NCBI GenBank assembly: GCA_025765615.1
Contig: JAIVFJ010000011.1
Coordinates: 496,001 to 560,000, forward strand
Origin: Zopfochytrium polystomum
Lineage: Eukaryota; Chytridiomycota; Chytridiomycetes; Chytridiales; Chytridiaceae
Reading direction: 5' to 3'
DNA length: 64,000 nt
Position 1 is the first letter of the stretch, and each line of letters starts with the position of its first letter. Both the position numbers and the translations under genes were made by a program. This document shows positions 21,101 through 29,902 of this stretch, piece by piece. The notes beneath the pieces were generated by a model. That model was given only the letters and a program-made list of their open reading frames with translations. It was not told the DNA's origin and made no database searches.

Positions 21101-22455
21101 CTAGACATTCCTCAGGGCGCCATCGACCTTCTCGCCCATCCCGGCCTTGCGCAGGTTCTCCGGGTGCAAGCACCAAATGTTGTAGATGCCGTCCTTCAGC
21201 TCGACGTCGCGCGCCGCGTCCGGGATTTCCCACCGCTTGCCGTGCCACGCTTCCTCGCTGCACGAGAACCCGTACCGCTTCAGCAGCACCACCATCTCCT
21301 TGGACTTTTTCTCGCCGCCCATGATCTCGGTCAGCAGGTAGTGCACGCGCCGCTTGGAAAACAGCCGCGACGCACCGCGCAGCACGTCCAGCTCGAACCC
21401 TTCCACGTCCATCTTGACCGCCCACACGTCCTCGTCCAGGAACGTGTCCAGAGGGTCAATTCGCAGCCACTGCCGGAAGGGACGGAGGCCGTCCGGGTGC
21501 GTCGATTCCTTGTACTTTGCGATCTCGGAGGCCTCGCAGGTCACCGTGCCGTCGCCAAGGTTGAAGTCGTCCGAGGAGATGGCGCACGTGGTGGACGTTG
21601 CGCCGAGACCCTTGTGAGGAGGAGGGAGGAGTGTGAAGGAAGAAGAAAGGATTGTGCGGAGAAGACCGAAAAGTAATAATTAGAAGAGAGAAGAGTTGAG
21701 GGTTTGGCCCGCATCCCACAAAAACCTACATTCAGGATAAATGTCGACCTCTCCATCAGCTTGGGCGTCCTGCACAGCGTGGACATGAAATGATGCGCGT
21801 TCACCGTCAACGCATCGATCGACATCACCCTGTACCCATACGCCAGGACCGCCACCGAGTGCATCCCCAAGTTTGCGCCAATGTCCAAAAACAGCGGGTC
21901 CCGCACTCCGCGTAGCTCGGCCTCGTGCAGCACCTCGAGCATTCCCTTTGAAATCTCGCTCTCCCAGCTTCCGAACGTGGCGATGGCCTCCGACACAATG
22001 TCGGTGAGGTTTCCACCGTCGTTGCCGACCACGAACATGCCGACGGGGTCCGCGACGGGCCGCCGGCTGCGGTCTGGGTGGAACGAGTCGAGCTGGAGCG
22101 GCGCGAAGCGCAGCGTCGTCGTCGACGGCGGGAGCGGGTAGAACCGCGCGCAGTAGAGGGACTGCAGCATGCGGGCGTGGGCTTGGTGCTCGGCGGGCGT
22201 GGTGGGCGCCGGGATGGTGTACTTGGCCGTCTCGGGAGAGTGCGGCGACGACGACGACGACGGCGCGAAGAAGGAGCTTAGCCTGCCGGACTTTGGCGAG
22301 GCGGGGTTGGAGGGGTCTTCTTGGTCATTGTTGTTGTTACGGTTGCGGCGGTCCTGGTGGTCCTGGCGCCAGAGCAGGAAGGAGAGGCCGACGACGGCGA
22401 AGACGGCAAAGGCGAGGAGCACCACACGGGAGGGCGAGCCGGGAGCAGAGCGCAT
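21101..22455 (-). CDS. FkbM-family methyltransferase, type II membrane protein
   Basis: Two exons (22455-21730 and 21610-21101) give 411 residues. The N-terminus has a single signal-anchor helix (VVLLAFAVFAVVGLSFLLW), so a Golgi or ER lumenal enzyme is likely. A Ser/Pro-rich stem follows. The catalytic domain carries LFLDIGANLGMHS, the SAM-binding GxNxG-type motif, and KMDVEGFELDVLRGA, the signature near the C-terminal half of FkbM domains. FkbM enzymes O-methylate sugars or small molecules; methylation of surface or secreted glycans is inferred. It is the only intact member of three FkbM copies in the window. Its duplicate at 14962-15660 is broken, and another at the right edge is partial. 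Confidence 0.88.
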
Positions 22456-23083
22456 TTTCGTTTTCGTTTTTATTTTATTTTATTTTTATACTTTATTTTC
22501 TTCTTTTCTTCCTCCTAATGTGGTTCCCCTTGTTTGATCGCTTCCGTTTGTTTGCTCCAAGTTTATCCTCCTCGAACCGCTTCTGTTTTGCTAGTGTGCT
22601 TGCTTGCAGCGAGCGGCGAAGCTGAATGCAACCAATATCCATAAACACAGAAATACATATCCACAGTTTGTTGCAAACAAATATTCAATATTTATGCGTG
22701 TGGATTCCGTCACTTGGCGGTCGGACCGTTGTTGATTGCTTATTTGTTTGTCTCTGTTGTTTATTTGCATTTTATTATTTGTTTTTATATTTATTTATTC
22801 TTTTTTTTTTTCGCGCGAACCAGCCACATTTCATTGTTTTTTTGTTTGTTTGTTTAGTCTGTTTCCTTTTTTTTTTTTTTTTTTTTTTTGCTTGTTCTGA
22901 CCATCAAACAAACAAACCAAACAAAATAATGCAAACACGACAAATCCTCGTTTTCCTTTTCGGTAAAGATCCTCCTCCAAGCCGCGGGGAAGCGCGGACG
23001 CCAAACACCCTCCCAATCCCAAACACAGACTCCACATATCGGGTGCAGAGGGGAAGATGGAGAGAGTGAGAGCGGAGACAGAG

Positions 23084-23135
<52 letters not shown>

Positions 23136-23806
23136 GGAGAGAGAGTGAGAGAGAGAGAGGAAAGGTAATTCCGTGGCATTGCGGGACCAACAAAGAAACA
23201 CCATTTTCGAACAGCACAACTGGACCAGCCACGTCCTCCTGCTGCGTCATGGGCGGTTTGACCTTATTTGGTCTGCGCAAAGTCCGTTGTCAGGGTGCAT
23301 TCTGTGTCCGAGTCTGGAGCGAGCAATCATGCCCCGACTATGGACTTGGCGGCAGAGTGGACGACGGTCCTGGGTGTTTGGCCCGGAAGCGCAACGGTGC
23401 GCTTGCATATGGCCATTGTTGTTATTTATTTTTTATTATTGCAGTGCGAGAGCTCCGGTTAGTAAACTTTATCCCCCCAAGCAACTCCCATTGGTTTTGA
23501 TTCGTTTTGCCTCTCCTCACTTTTCCTCTACTGCTACACAAAAAAAAAAAATGAAAATAAACTCTCTAACACTAAAAACCCGGAAGACAAAAACCTAAAT
23601 GAAGGTTTTCGCTCTCCCCATTTCATACGTCGCTAACACTGCAAATGATAACCGTTTGCCAAATGGGGCATACTACCTGAAAGAGGAAGAGCGCGTGAGT
23701 ATTTCGATGCTGAATCGAGAATTTCATATATAGTGTGCTCCGTAAAACTGTTTGAGAATAAAGATTTGTTCCAACACACTGTGAGGTCGGAATACTCCCG
23801 AATCCG

Positions 23807-23849
<43 letters not shown>

Positions 23850-24119
23850 CTCTTGTTCTGACCGCAGCCACGAAAAATATAATCTTCCGGACGAAACCAA
23901 TACAAAAGTGAAAAATTGCCTGTCCTAAATGGAGGACCGTGTGTATTTGTCCTTGCCCACATGTACAGTTTCAACCCACTGTTACACCAGCTGTTAGGGT
24001 GGAACTGACTGGTTAGCAGCAAGAGGCACAAGACGGACCTGAACCAATTGTGACTGTCTGTTATTGTTTCCATGATGCCCATGTGGAAGCAAGCCACTCC
24101 CAAGGCAGACCCAGAAACT
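22456..24119. other. Intergenic region rich in simple repeats
   Basis: Contains T- and A-rich DNA, a (GA)n tract at about 23083-23131 and poly-A of about 38 (23809-23846). Open frames here are repeat artefacts. It includes the promoter of the intact FkbM gene on the left. Confidence 0.6.
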
Positions 24120-24427
24120 TGTTATGAATTACCCTCTGGAAGCCTCTGAAACCTTCTAGAACATTCCTTCATGGAACCTTGTGGAACCTTCTGGAACCTT
24201 CTTTGCTTTCCTGACTTGTCTTGTTGTCATTGGTATCATTGGTATCATTGTATTACTAATTGCTCTTTCTGGAACTTTCTTTGAGTCTTGACAAGGAACA
24301 CTCTCAAAAGGTATAAAAGGGGGATGGTGGGTCTGTCCCATCCCTCAAGTGAATTATTGTTTCCAATACAATCATCACTCCTCTCAGTTCCTTGTCTGCC
24401 TTGTCCTGTCCTGCCCTGTTCCTGACA
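24120..24427 (+). mobile_element. Solo LTR related to the chromovirus at 25118-28308
   Basis: A 308-bp sequence begins TGTTATGAAT and ends CCTGACA like the LTRs of the full element, with the same TATAAAA (24312-24318) and the same AAGTGAATTAT start region. It lacks a 50-bp segment carrying the longest heat-shock-element block and differs at scattered sites, so it is an older or different subfamily. No matching 5-bp duplication flanks it (aaact versus cttcc). It may derive from a recombined or truncated insertion. Confidence 0.85.
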
Positions 24428-24631
24428 CTTCCCATTCCACCCCATCCTGACACAATTTTGTCCAAAGGTTCCACATCCACCTTCCACCAGTGGTCAAGGA
24501 GCTTGTACCAGGCTCCCACAGCATTTGCAGGCCAAACACGAGGCTCTTCAACGCTGCACAGCGACGACTCAAGGTTGAGCTCCGGTGAGGAGTCAATTCC
24601 TCGCCTACCTCTTCAATGGAGCAAAGGTTCA

Positions 24632-24703
24632 GGGGGCTTCCGGGACTTGAACCCGGGACCTCCTCCACCCTAAGAAGGAATCATACCCCTAGACCAAAGC
24701 CCC
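24632..24703 (-). tRNA. tRNA-Pro (AGG)
   Basis: A 72-nt cloverleaf on the minus strand. The acceptor stem GGGGCTT pairs with AAGCCCC, the anticodon arm CCTTC/GGAGG encloses TTAGGGT with anticodon AGG, and the T arm contains GGTTCAAGTCC (B box). No intron is present. It is flanked by an LTR on each side. Confidence 0.93.
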
Positions 24704-25117
24704 TTGTGATGTGTGTGTATAACCTGGCCCTTTAGCCTCAAGCACCAATCCTGAAACTGCAGACTTGACCTTGCTAAATCGGGCAGATTGTCCCAGGGGT
24801 CAAAGGAACCAGAAAATTGTTAGCTTGTTTGTTTACCCTTGTATTCTTGTACTTGGTTCAACTGATCGCTGCACATTCTTTACAAGATCTTGCCACTTTG
24901 TAGCTTTTTCAATAAAAGAAAATATTCAACTGCTGACAGTCCAGTTTTGACGATCTTGTTTCTGCCACTGTCACCTCTGTCACACTCCTAACAATCTCAG
25001 CTGTCACCTTGCATTAGGTCCCCTTGTCCTCAACCAGCGTCCACTCAGATGGAAAATCATAGCTCAGCTACAATGTTCGTTTTGGAGGACCAACTCATCT
25101 GGACATCTGTTCAGACC
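24704..25117. other. Spacer between tRNA-Pro and the chromovirus
   Basis: Lower-GC DNA without a supported gene. The 5 bases before the element (AGACC, 25113-25117) are its left target-site duplication. Confidence 0.6.
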
Positions 25118-25146
25118 TGTTATGAATCACCCTCTGGAAACCTCTG

Positions 25147-25244
25147 GAACCTTCTAGAACATTCCTTCATGGAACCTTCTGGAACCTTCTGGAACCTTCT
25201 AGAACATTCCTTCATGGAACCTTGTGGAACCTTCTGGAACCTTC
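25147..25244 (+). promoter_or_regulatory. Array of perfect heat shock elements in the LTR
   Basis: Alternating GAA and TTC pentamer units with two-base spacers occur in three blocks: four units at 25147-25164, eight uninterrupted units at 25172-25209, and four to five units ending near 25244. Three alternating nGAAn units suffice for HSF trimer binding, so this is an exceptionally strong predicted HSF site about 110-210 bp upstream of the TATA box. The same array is in the 3' LTR. Confidence 0.85.
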
Positions 25245-25354
25245 TTTGCTTTCCTGACTTGTCTTGTTGTCATTGGTATCATTGGTATCATTGTATTACT
25301 AATTGCTCTTTCTGGAACTTTCTTTGAGTCTTGACAAGGAAGACTCTCAAAAGG

Positions 25355-25361
25355 TATAAAA
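25355..25361 (+). promoter_or_regulatory. TATA box of the chromovirus promoter
   Basis: TATAAAA within a conserved stretch shared by all three LTR copies in the window. Its spacing places the transcript 5' end next to the AAGTGAATTAT sequence. Confidence 0.75.
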
Positions 25362-25477
25362 GGGGGATGGGGGACCTGTCCCATCCCTCAAGTGAATTAT
25401 TGTTTCCAATACAATCATCACTCCTCTCAGTTCCTTCTCTGCCTTGCCTTGCCTTGTCCTGCAATGTTCCTGACATC

Positions 25478-25488
25478 ATAATTCACTT
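25478..25488 (+). other. Self-priming primer-binding site of the chromovirus
   Basis: ATAATTCACTT begins 2 bases after the 5' LTR and is an exact 11-base reverse complement of AAGTGAATTAT at 25390-25400, the predicted 5' end of the element's RNA. This is the arrangement of the Tf1/sushi group, in which the RNA 5' end folds back as primer. No match to a tRNA 3' end is evident at this position. Confidence 0.75.
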
Positions 25489-25515
25489 CACCCTCTCCCA
25501 CTACTCTCTGCCATC

Positions 25516-26439
25516 ATGTCTGACCCAAACAACACCTTCCCTGATGCAACTGCCTTCCAAGCCTTGATGGACCAATTACAAGCCCTCTCAAGACAGACAC
25601 ACCAACTTCAAGAACAAGTCCTTCACCAGCAGCACCAGCTTCAACAACAACTTCACCAACAAGAACATCAAGCTCTTCCCCTGCCTCAAGCCAACCAAGC
25701 AAGAGAGCCCAAGGTTCCCAGCCCTGACAAGTTCACTGGGCTGGCCAAAGACCTTAGGAACTTCATGGCCACTGTGGAGAATGTCATCCTTCTCCAACCT
25801 TCAAGATTTCCCAGTGAGCAAGTCAAGGTTCTTTTCACAAGCACCCTCCTGTCTGGTCAAGCTCAATCATGGTACAGATCTCTCCCAAGCACACCCACCA
25901 CCCTGCAAGAGCTCTGGGAAGGGCTGGAGGCTACCTTTGGTGACCCCTACGCATCTTGGACAGCAAGATCCAAGCTCAAGCATATCAAGCAAGGAAAGCA
26001 ATCTTGTGTGGCCTACACCAACCAATTCAAGCAACTAGCCAGAGACTCTGGATACAATGATGCAGCTCTGATGGAGCTGTACCATGATGGTCTCCATGAG
26101 TCTATCCAAGACATGCTCTCCCAGTCTCTGCACATCCCTGAGACCTTGGAAGAGTACATTCTCCTTGCCATCAAGATTGACAACAGACTCTACTCCAAGA
26201 GGCTGAAGCAAAGACAAGTAGGAACTACATCAAGACCTACCCCAGTTCCTCAAGCTCTCACAGTTCCTGAACCCATGCAAGTGGATGCAGTTGAGACACT
26301 TCCTAAGGGTCCTCTGAGCCAAGAGGAGAAAACAAGGAGGGCCCAGCAGGGACTGTGTTTTTACTGTGGCTCCAAGGAGCATGCTGTCAAGGACTGCCCA
26401 AAGAAGAAGCACCCAAACTCCCAGGTCCAGGCTCACTGA
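25516..26439 (+). CDS. gag: Chromovirus Gag
   Basis: A 307-codon frame starts at the ATG 40 bp after the LTR. It has a Gln/His-rich N-terminal coiled segment, a retrotransposon capsid-like region (KFTGLAKDLRNFMATVEN, WYRSLPSTPTTLQELWEGLE) and a CCHC knuckle CFYCGSKEHAVKDC. It packages element RNA into particles. The pol frame overlaps the last 85 bases in a different phase, so a frameshift or reinitiation would be needed to make Gag-Pol. It is intact, so this copy could still supply Gag. Confidence 0.88.
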   Translation: MSDPNNTFPDATAFQALMDQLQALSRQTHQLQEQVLHQQHQLQQQLHQQEHQALPLPQANQAREPKVPSPDKFTGLAKDLRNFMATVENVILLQPSRFPSEQVKVLFTSTLLSGQAQSWYRSLPSTPTTLQELWEGLEATFGDPYASWTARSKLKHIKQGKQSCVAYTNQFKQLARDSGYNDAALMELYHDGLHESIQDMLSQSLHIPETLEEYILLAIKIDNRLYSKRLKQRQVGTTSRPTPVPQALTVPEPMQVDAVETLPKGPLSQEEKTRRAQQGLCFYCGSKEHAVKDCPKKKHPNSQVQAH

Positions 26440-27950
26440 GGGGCAATTCCCTGGACCCTCCTCCAAGCTGCCCCTGTTTCATCACCACCACCAGCACCAC
26501 AAACACCTCAGATTCCAAGCCCCACCAACTCACCATGGATGTCAAGATTCAACTCTCACCCAAGTCAACCATCACAACCAAGGCCCTTATAGACTCTGGA
26601 TCATCCTGCAACATCATTGATGCCACCCTTGCCAAGTCTTGTGCCATTCCTACGATCAAGAAATCCACACCCCTCAAGGTCCACTTTGCCAATCATGCTC
26701 TGTTCAAGGAAATCAGCCATGAAACCAAGCTAAACCTCCACATCCAAGACTTTCCACCATCCATGGTCAACCTGGAAGTATTGGATCTTGGCTCACCCAC
26801 ATTCTCTGTCATCCTGGGATTACCATGGCTGCAAGCCCAGAACCCTGCCATTGATTGGGTCACTGGTCAAGTCCAACCTCCACCAATTGGAACAGTCACC
26901 CAAAACTCAAGTCAAGCCTCCAAGTCTCATGCTCTCAAGTCCCTGATTCAAGGCTCTCAGCCTAGTATCCAAGGTCAACCACAAATGACAGCTCCAGTAT
27001 CAGCCTGCAGCTCACAGATCCCAGCCAAGATTCAAGTTTCACAGTTCACAGTTCATAGTCAAGATTCCAGCACAGCTCATAGAGCTCACAGTCATGGCCA
27101 AGTCTGTAGTTCACAGAACCCACAGTCAAAGCTTCAAGTACCACAGTTCACAGTCCAAATTCAAGATTCAAGCTCCACAGCTCACAGTCTTTGCCAAGAA
27201 CAGAACCCTCAGTCAAAGATTCAAGAATCACAGTTCCCAGTCAACAATTCAAGCCCCACTGCTGATGAGCACAGAAGGACAGACCTTGCACCTGAAGGGG
27301 GAGATGGTTTCACCCCACCACCCAAGACACACCTTTCACTGCTTCCTGACAGTGTGTGGGCCCATGCTATTTCCAAGGACCCCAAGCCTCACAAGATTCA
27401 AATCAGCCAAGAAGAGGAAAAACTTGAGATACTCAAGACAAGGCATGATGCAGCAACAGCTGGACACCCAGGAGAGCACAAGACATATGAGCTTGTTTCC
27501 AGAGACTTTTACTGGCCAGGCATGAGGAAGAACTTGCAGTCCAAAAGACCAAGTCCCAAGCTAGACAACCTCAAGTTGAGACCTTTCAAGATCTTGGAGC
27601 AAATCAATCCAGTCACCTTCAAGCTGGATCTCCCTGCATCCATGAAGATCCACCCAGTTTTCCATGTCAGCCTTTTGGAGAAGTTTGTGGCCAATTCCAT
27701 TCCAGGCAGAGTTGTTCCTCCTCCTCCTCCAGTTGAGGTAGAAGGTGAAGAGGAATTTGAGGTTGAACAAATCTTAGATGCCAAGTGGTTTGGAAGGACA
27801 CTCAAGTTCCTTGTTAAGTGGAAGGGTTACTCAGATGCTGACAACACCTGGGAACCTGAGTCAAACCTCACTCACTGCCAAGACCTTCTGCTCAAGTTCA
27901 AGACCAGGTACCCCACCAAGTTGCAGAAGAGGCCTAAAAGGGGGAGATGA
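26355..27950 (+). CDS. pol: Internally deleted chromovirus Pol (protease, integrase remnant, chromodomain)
   Basis: The open frame ends at the base before the 3' LTR. Protease is recognised by ALIDSGSSCNIID and the flap-like ILGLPWLQ. After a repetitive Gln/Ser-rich stretch comes a piece of the integrase HHCC zinc region (TRHDAATAGHPGEHKTYELV, DFYWPGMRKNL). It joins near 27540 directly to the integrase C-terminal GPY/F-like part (KLRPFKILEQINPVTFKLDL, HPVFHVSLLEKF) and a chromodomain (EVEQILDAKW, FLVKWKGYSDADNTWEPESN). Reverse transcriptase, RNase H and the DDE core are absent, yet the frame stays open. This suggests the deletion arose in a source element that still transposes. The chromodomain probably targets histone marks. 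Confidence 0.85.
   Translation: MFLLWLQGACCQGLPKEEAPKLPGPGSLRGNSLDPPPSCPCFITTTSTTNTSDSKPHQLTMDVKIQLSPKSTITTKALIDSGSSCNIIDATLAKSCAIPTIKKSTPLKVHFANHALFKEISHETKLNLHIQDFPPSMVNLEVLDLGSPTFSVILGLPWLQAQNPAIDWVTGQVQPPPIGTVTQNSSQASKSHALKSLIQGSQPSIQGQPQMTAPVSACSSQIPAKIQVSQFTVHSQDSSTAHRAHSHGQVCSSQNPQSKLQVPQFTVQIQDSSSTAHSLCQEQNPQSKIQESQFPVNNSSPTADEHRRTDLAPEGGDGFTPPPKTHLSLLPDSVWAHAISKDPKPHKIQISQEEEKLEILKTRHDAATAGHPGEHKTYELVSRDFYWPGMRKNLQSKRPSPKLDNLKLRPFKILEQINPVTFKLDLPASMKIHPVFHVSLLEKFVANSIPGRVVPPPPPVEVEGEEEFEVEQILDAKWFGRTLKFLVKWKGYSDADNTWEPESNLTHCQDLLLKFKTRYPTKLQKRPKRGR
27936..27950 (+). other. Polypurine tract before the 3' LTR
   Basis: AAAAGGGGGAGATGA is almost pure purine and directly abuts the 3' LTR, the expected site for plus-strand priming. 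It overlaps the pol stop codon. Confidence 0.75.
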
Positions 27951-28308
27951 TGTTATGAATCACCCTCTGGAAACCTCTGGAACCTTCTAGAACATTCCTT
28001 CATGGAACCTTCTGGAACCTTCTGGAACCTTCTAGAACATTCCTTCATGGAACCTTGTGGAACCTTCTGGAACCTTCTTTGCTTTCCTGACTTGTCTTGT
28101 TGTCATTGGTATCATTGGTATCATTGTATTACTAATTGCTCTTTCTGGAACTTTCTTTGAGTCTTGACAAGGAAGACTCTCAAAAGGTATAAAAGGGGGA
28201 TGGGGGACCTGTCCCATCCCTCAAGTGAATTATTGTTTCCAATACAATCATCACTCCTCTCAGTTCCTTCTCTGCCTTGCCTTGCCTTGTCCTGCAATGT
28301 TCCTGACA
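27951..28308 (+). repeat. 3' LTR of the chromovirus
   Basis: 358 bp, reads identical to the 5' LTR, and is followed by the AGACC duplication at 28309-28313. Confidence 0.93.
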
Positions 28309-28656
28309 AGACCAGCACCGTTATGTTGTGAGTAACCATGAGGAAAAATGACATTTGCACTGGTCCCAGTGCTCTTGACACTTCCACTGCTTTTGACACT
28401 GCATGAGCACTTGGAGGTGGTCTTGGGCGCTCTGGCCTCGAAGCCTCAAACCATCTTTCAGCAAGCTTCTGGTCCTAGAAGTCCAAATGAAACAGTCACA
28501 GCTAGAAGGCTATCACAGCCAACCCAGCCAGCCTGCAGTGTGAAAGGGGGACCCACAGCAGCTCAGGAGAAGCATGATAAGCCTCAAAGTGTTGGGGACA
28601 ATGAAAGTTTTGTTTCAAAAGGTTAACAAAAAACAAATAATTCCCTATTAGAAGGA

Positions 28657-28727
28657 GCAACAGTGGTTCAGTGGTAGAATTATCGCCTGCCACGCGGTAG
28701 ACCCGGGTCCGATTCCCGGCTGTTGTA
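28657..28727 (+). tRNA. tRNA-Gly (GCC)
   Basis: A 71-nt cloverleaf: acceptor GCAACAG pairs with CTGTTGT (one G-U pair), the D arm has GGTTCAGTGGTAGAA, the anticodon loop TGCCACG has anticodon GCC, and the T arm contains GGGTCCGATTCCC. It lies 349 bp downstream of the chromovirus. Confidence 0.93.
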
Positions 28728-28772
28728 ATCGTTGTGTGTTTAAAAGCTAAGATGTCAACAAAGCCAATCTCT

Positions 28773-28852
28773 GTCCTCTGCTGGAATCAAACCAACGACC
28801 TTCCCCTTGTCACCTCCTATGAGGGATACGCTCTGCCAGCTGAGCAGAAGGC
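28773..28852 (-). tRNA. tRNA-Met (CAT)-like sequence with a short intron, possibly degenerate
   Basis: The minus strand has a good D arm (GCTCAGCTGGCAGAGC), a loop CTCATA with CAT anticodon, about 10-11 extra bases where tRNA introns sit, and a T arm GTTGGTTTGATTCCAGC. The acceptor stem GCCTTCT against AGAGGAC has one mismatch, positions 8-9 appear missing, and the anticodon stem has one A-G mismatch. It is a tRNA-derived sequence; function is doubtful. Confidence 0.5.
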
Positions 28853-29902
28853 TCCCTAATTCACTGTTTGACAAGCCCAACTCAAACTCAAGCAGCTTTG
28901 ATTGATGTGCTGGCCAATCTGTTGCAGCGGGCCAAGGCTAGGCAGTGTGGCAATGCTTGTCCAGACAAACACACTTGCACACACAGATAAAGACCTATGC
29001 ATGCACGCACACACGTTTGCACACATACACACACGCAGTCACACACAGTGTGGCAAAGCTCAATGCAGCGCTGTCCTGCTCAACCACTGCTGGCCAGCCT
29101 GAGGTCGGAAGAAAAACAACTGTGCCCACAAAGTGATCCATGCACAACCTTCTCTCAGTGCATGTCTCCTCCACAAGGCAGCCACATCAGAAATTTTGGC
29201 ACTAATTGGGGAGGAACTGTGGACTTTGGCAAGCCAAAGTGGCTGGCTGTCCAAAGTGGCTGGGCATCCTGTTGCCAACTTGCCACAGCTGTCCAATGGC
29301 CATGGCTGTCCACTGGAGATGAGCAGCCAGCAGATTGGGCTTTCCTACAGCCATGGTGAAGTATGAGCCAGGGTTGTCCAGGTAAGAGAAACTGCGGCCT
29401 GGTCCAAACAGCTGCCATAGGAATCCACAGCCAATAATGCACAATTTGACACCTGGCAATTATTTTTGCTTCCCATGGCCCAGATTTCTGACCTTGCAGT
29501 TATAGTATGCCCCAAAACAATGCAGTGGCCATTCGCAACTAGCCAGTACGCCCTTCCCCTTCATCCCCTGTAACGGCCTCTCTCCCAAGCAGGTGCAACA
29601 GTTTTGCTTCCCAAAGCAATCAAGATGTCTTCTGTGAAACAAAGAAGAACAAAAAATAATTAAAATCTCAAACCCACTCTTCAAATGCATCACTTCATCT
29701 TGGGATGTGAAAGTTGTGTTGTCCTTCAGTGCACTGTGACAACATGAAACATGATCAGCAGACTTTCACAACACAGTTGATACAGGAACTCACCAGCTTA
29801 AGGCCAGATAATTTTGTTCAAATTGCCCTTCCAGCACAAAGAATGTAAGAGGCCCCTGAATGCATTTTAAACTGAATATTGCGACTCACCAAAACTGTGC
29901 AA
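28853..29902. other. Repeat-island DNA, no supported gene
   Basis: Contains CA-rich microsatellite around 28967-29046 and moderately AT-rich DNA with open frames below 120 codons on both strands. None matches a family I recognise. It may include flanks of the piggyBac remnant to its right. Confidence 0.45.

Larger units (their letters stand above)
25118..25475 (+). repeat. 5' LTR of the chromovirus
   Basis: 358 bp, TGTTATG...CTGACA. U3 contains heat-shock-element arrays, then TATAAAA at 25355-25361. The transcript start is predicted near 25385-25390 from TATA spacing. Confidence 0.93.
25118..28308 (+). mobile_element. Young non-autonomous Ty3-type chromovirus lacking reverse transcriptase
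   Basis: The element is 3191 bp with two 358-bp LTRs that read identical base for base, flanked by perfect 5-bp duplications AGACC (25113-25117 and 28309-28313). It encodes gag with a CCHC knuckle, an aspartic protease, an integrase zinc-binding remnant and a C-terminal chromodomain. Reverse transcriptase, RNase H and the integrase core are missing. Identical LTRs and an intact duplication indicate very recent insertion, so the missing enzymes were presumably supplied by a complete relative. Chromodomain placement and protease-before-integrase order mark the Ty3/chromovirus group. The primer site suggests Tf1-like self-priming. Confidence 0.93.

Noticed and set aside
24120..24427. 5' LTR of a second full element sharing the region up to 25475
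   Set aside because: No primer site, gag or polypurine tract follows it. A tRNA gene lies in between, lengths differ and no common target duplication exists, so a solo LTR is simpler.
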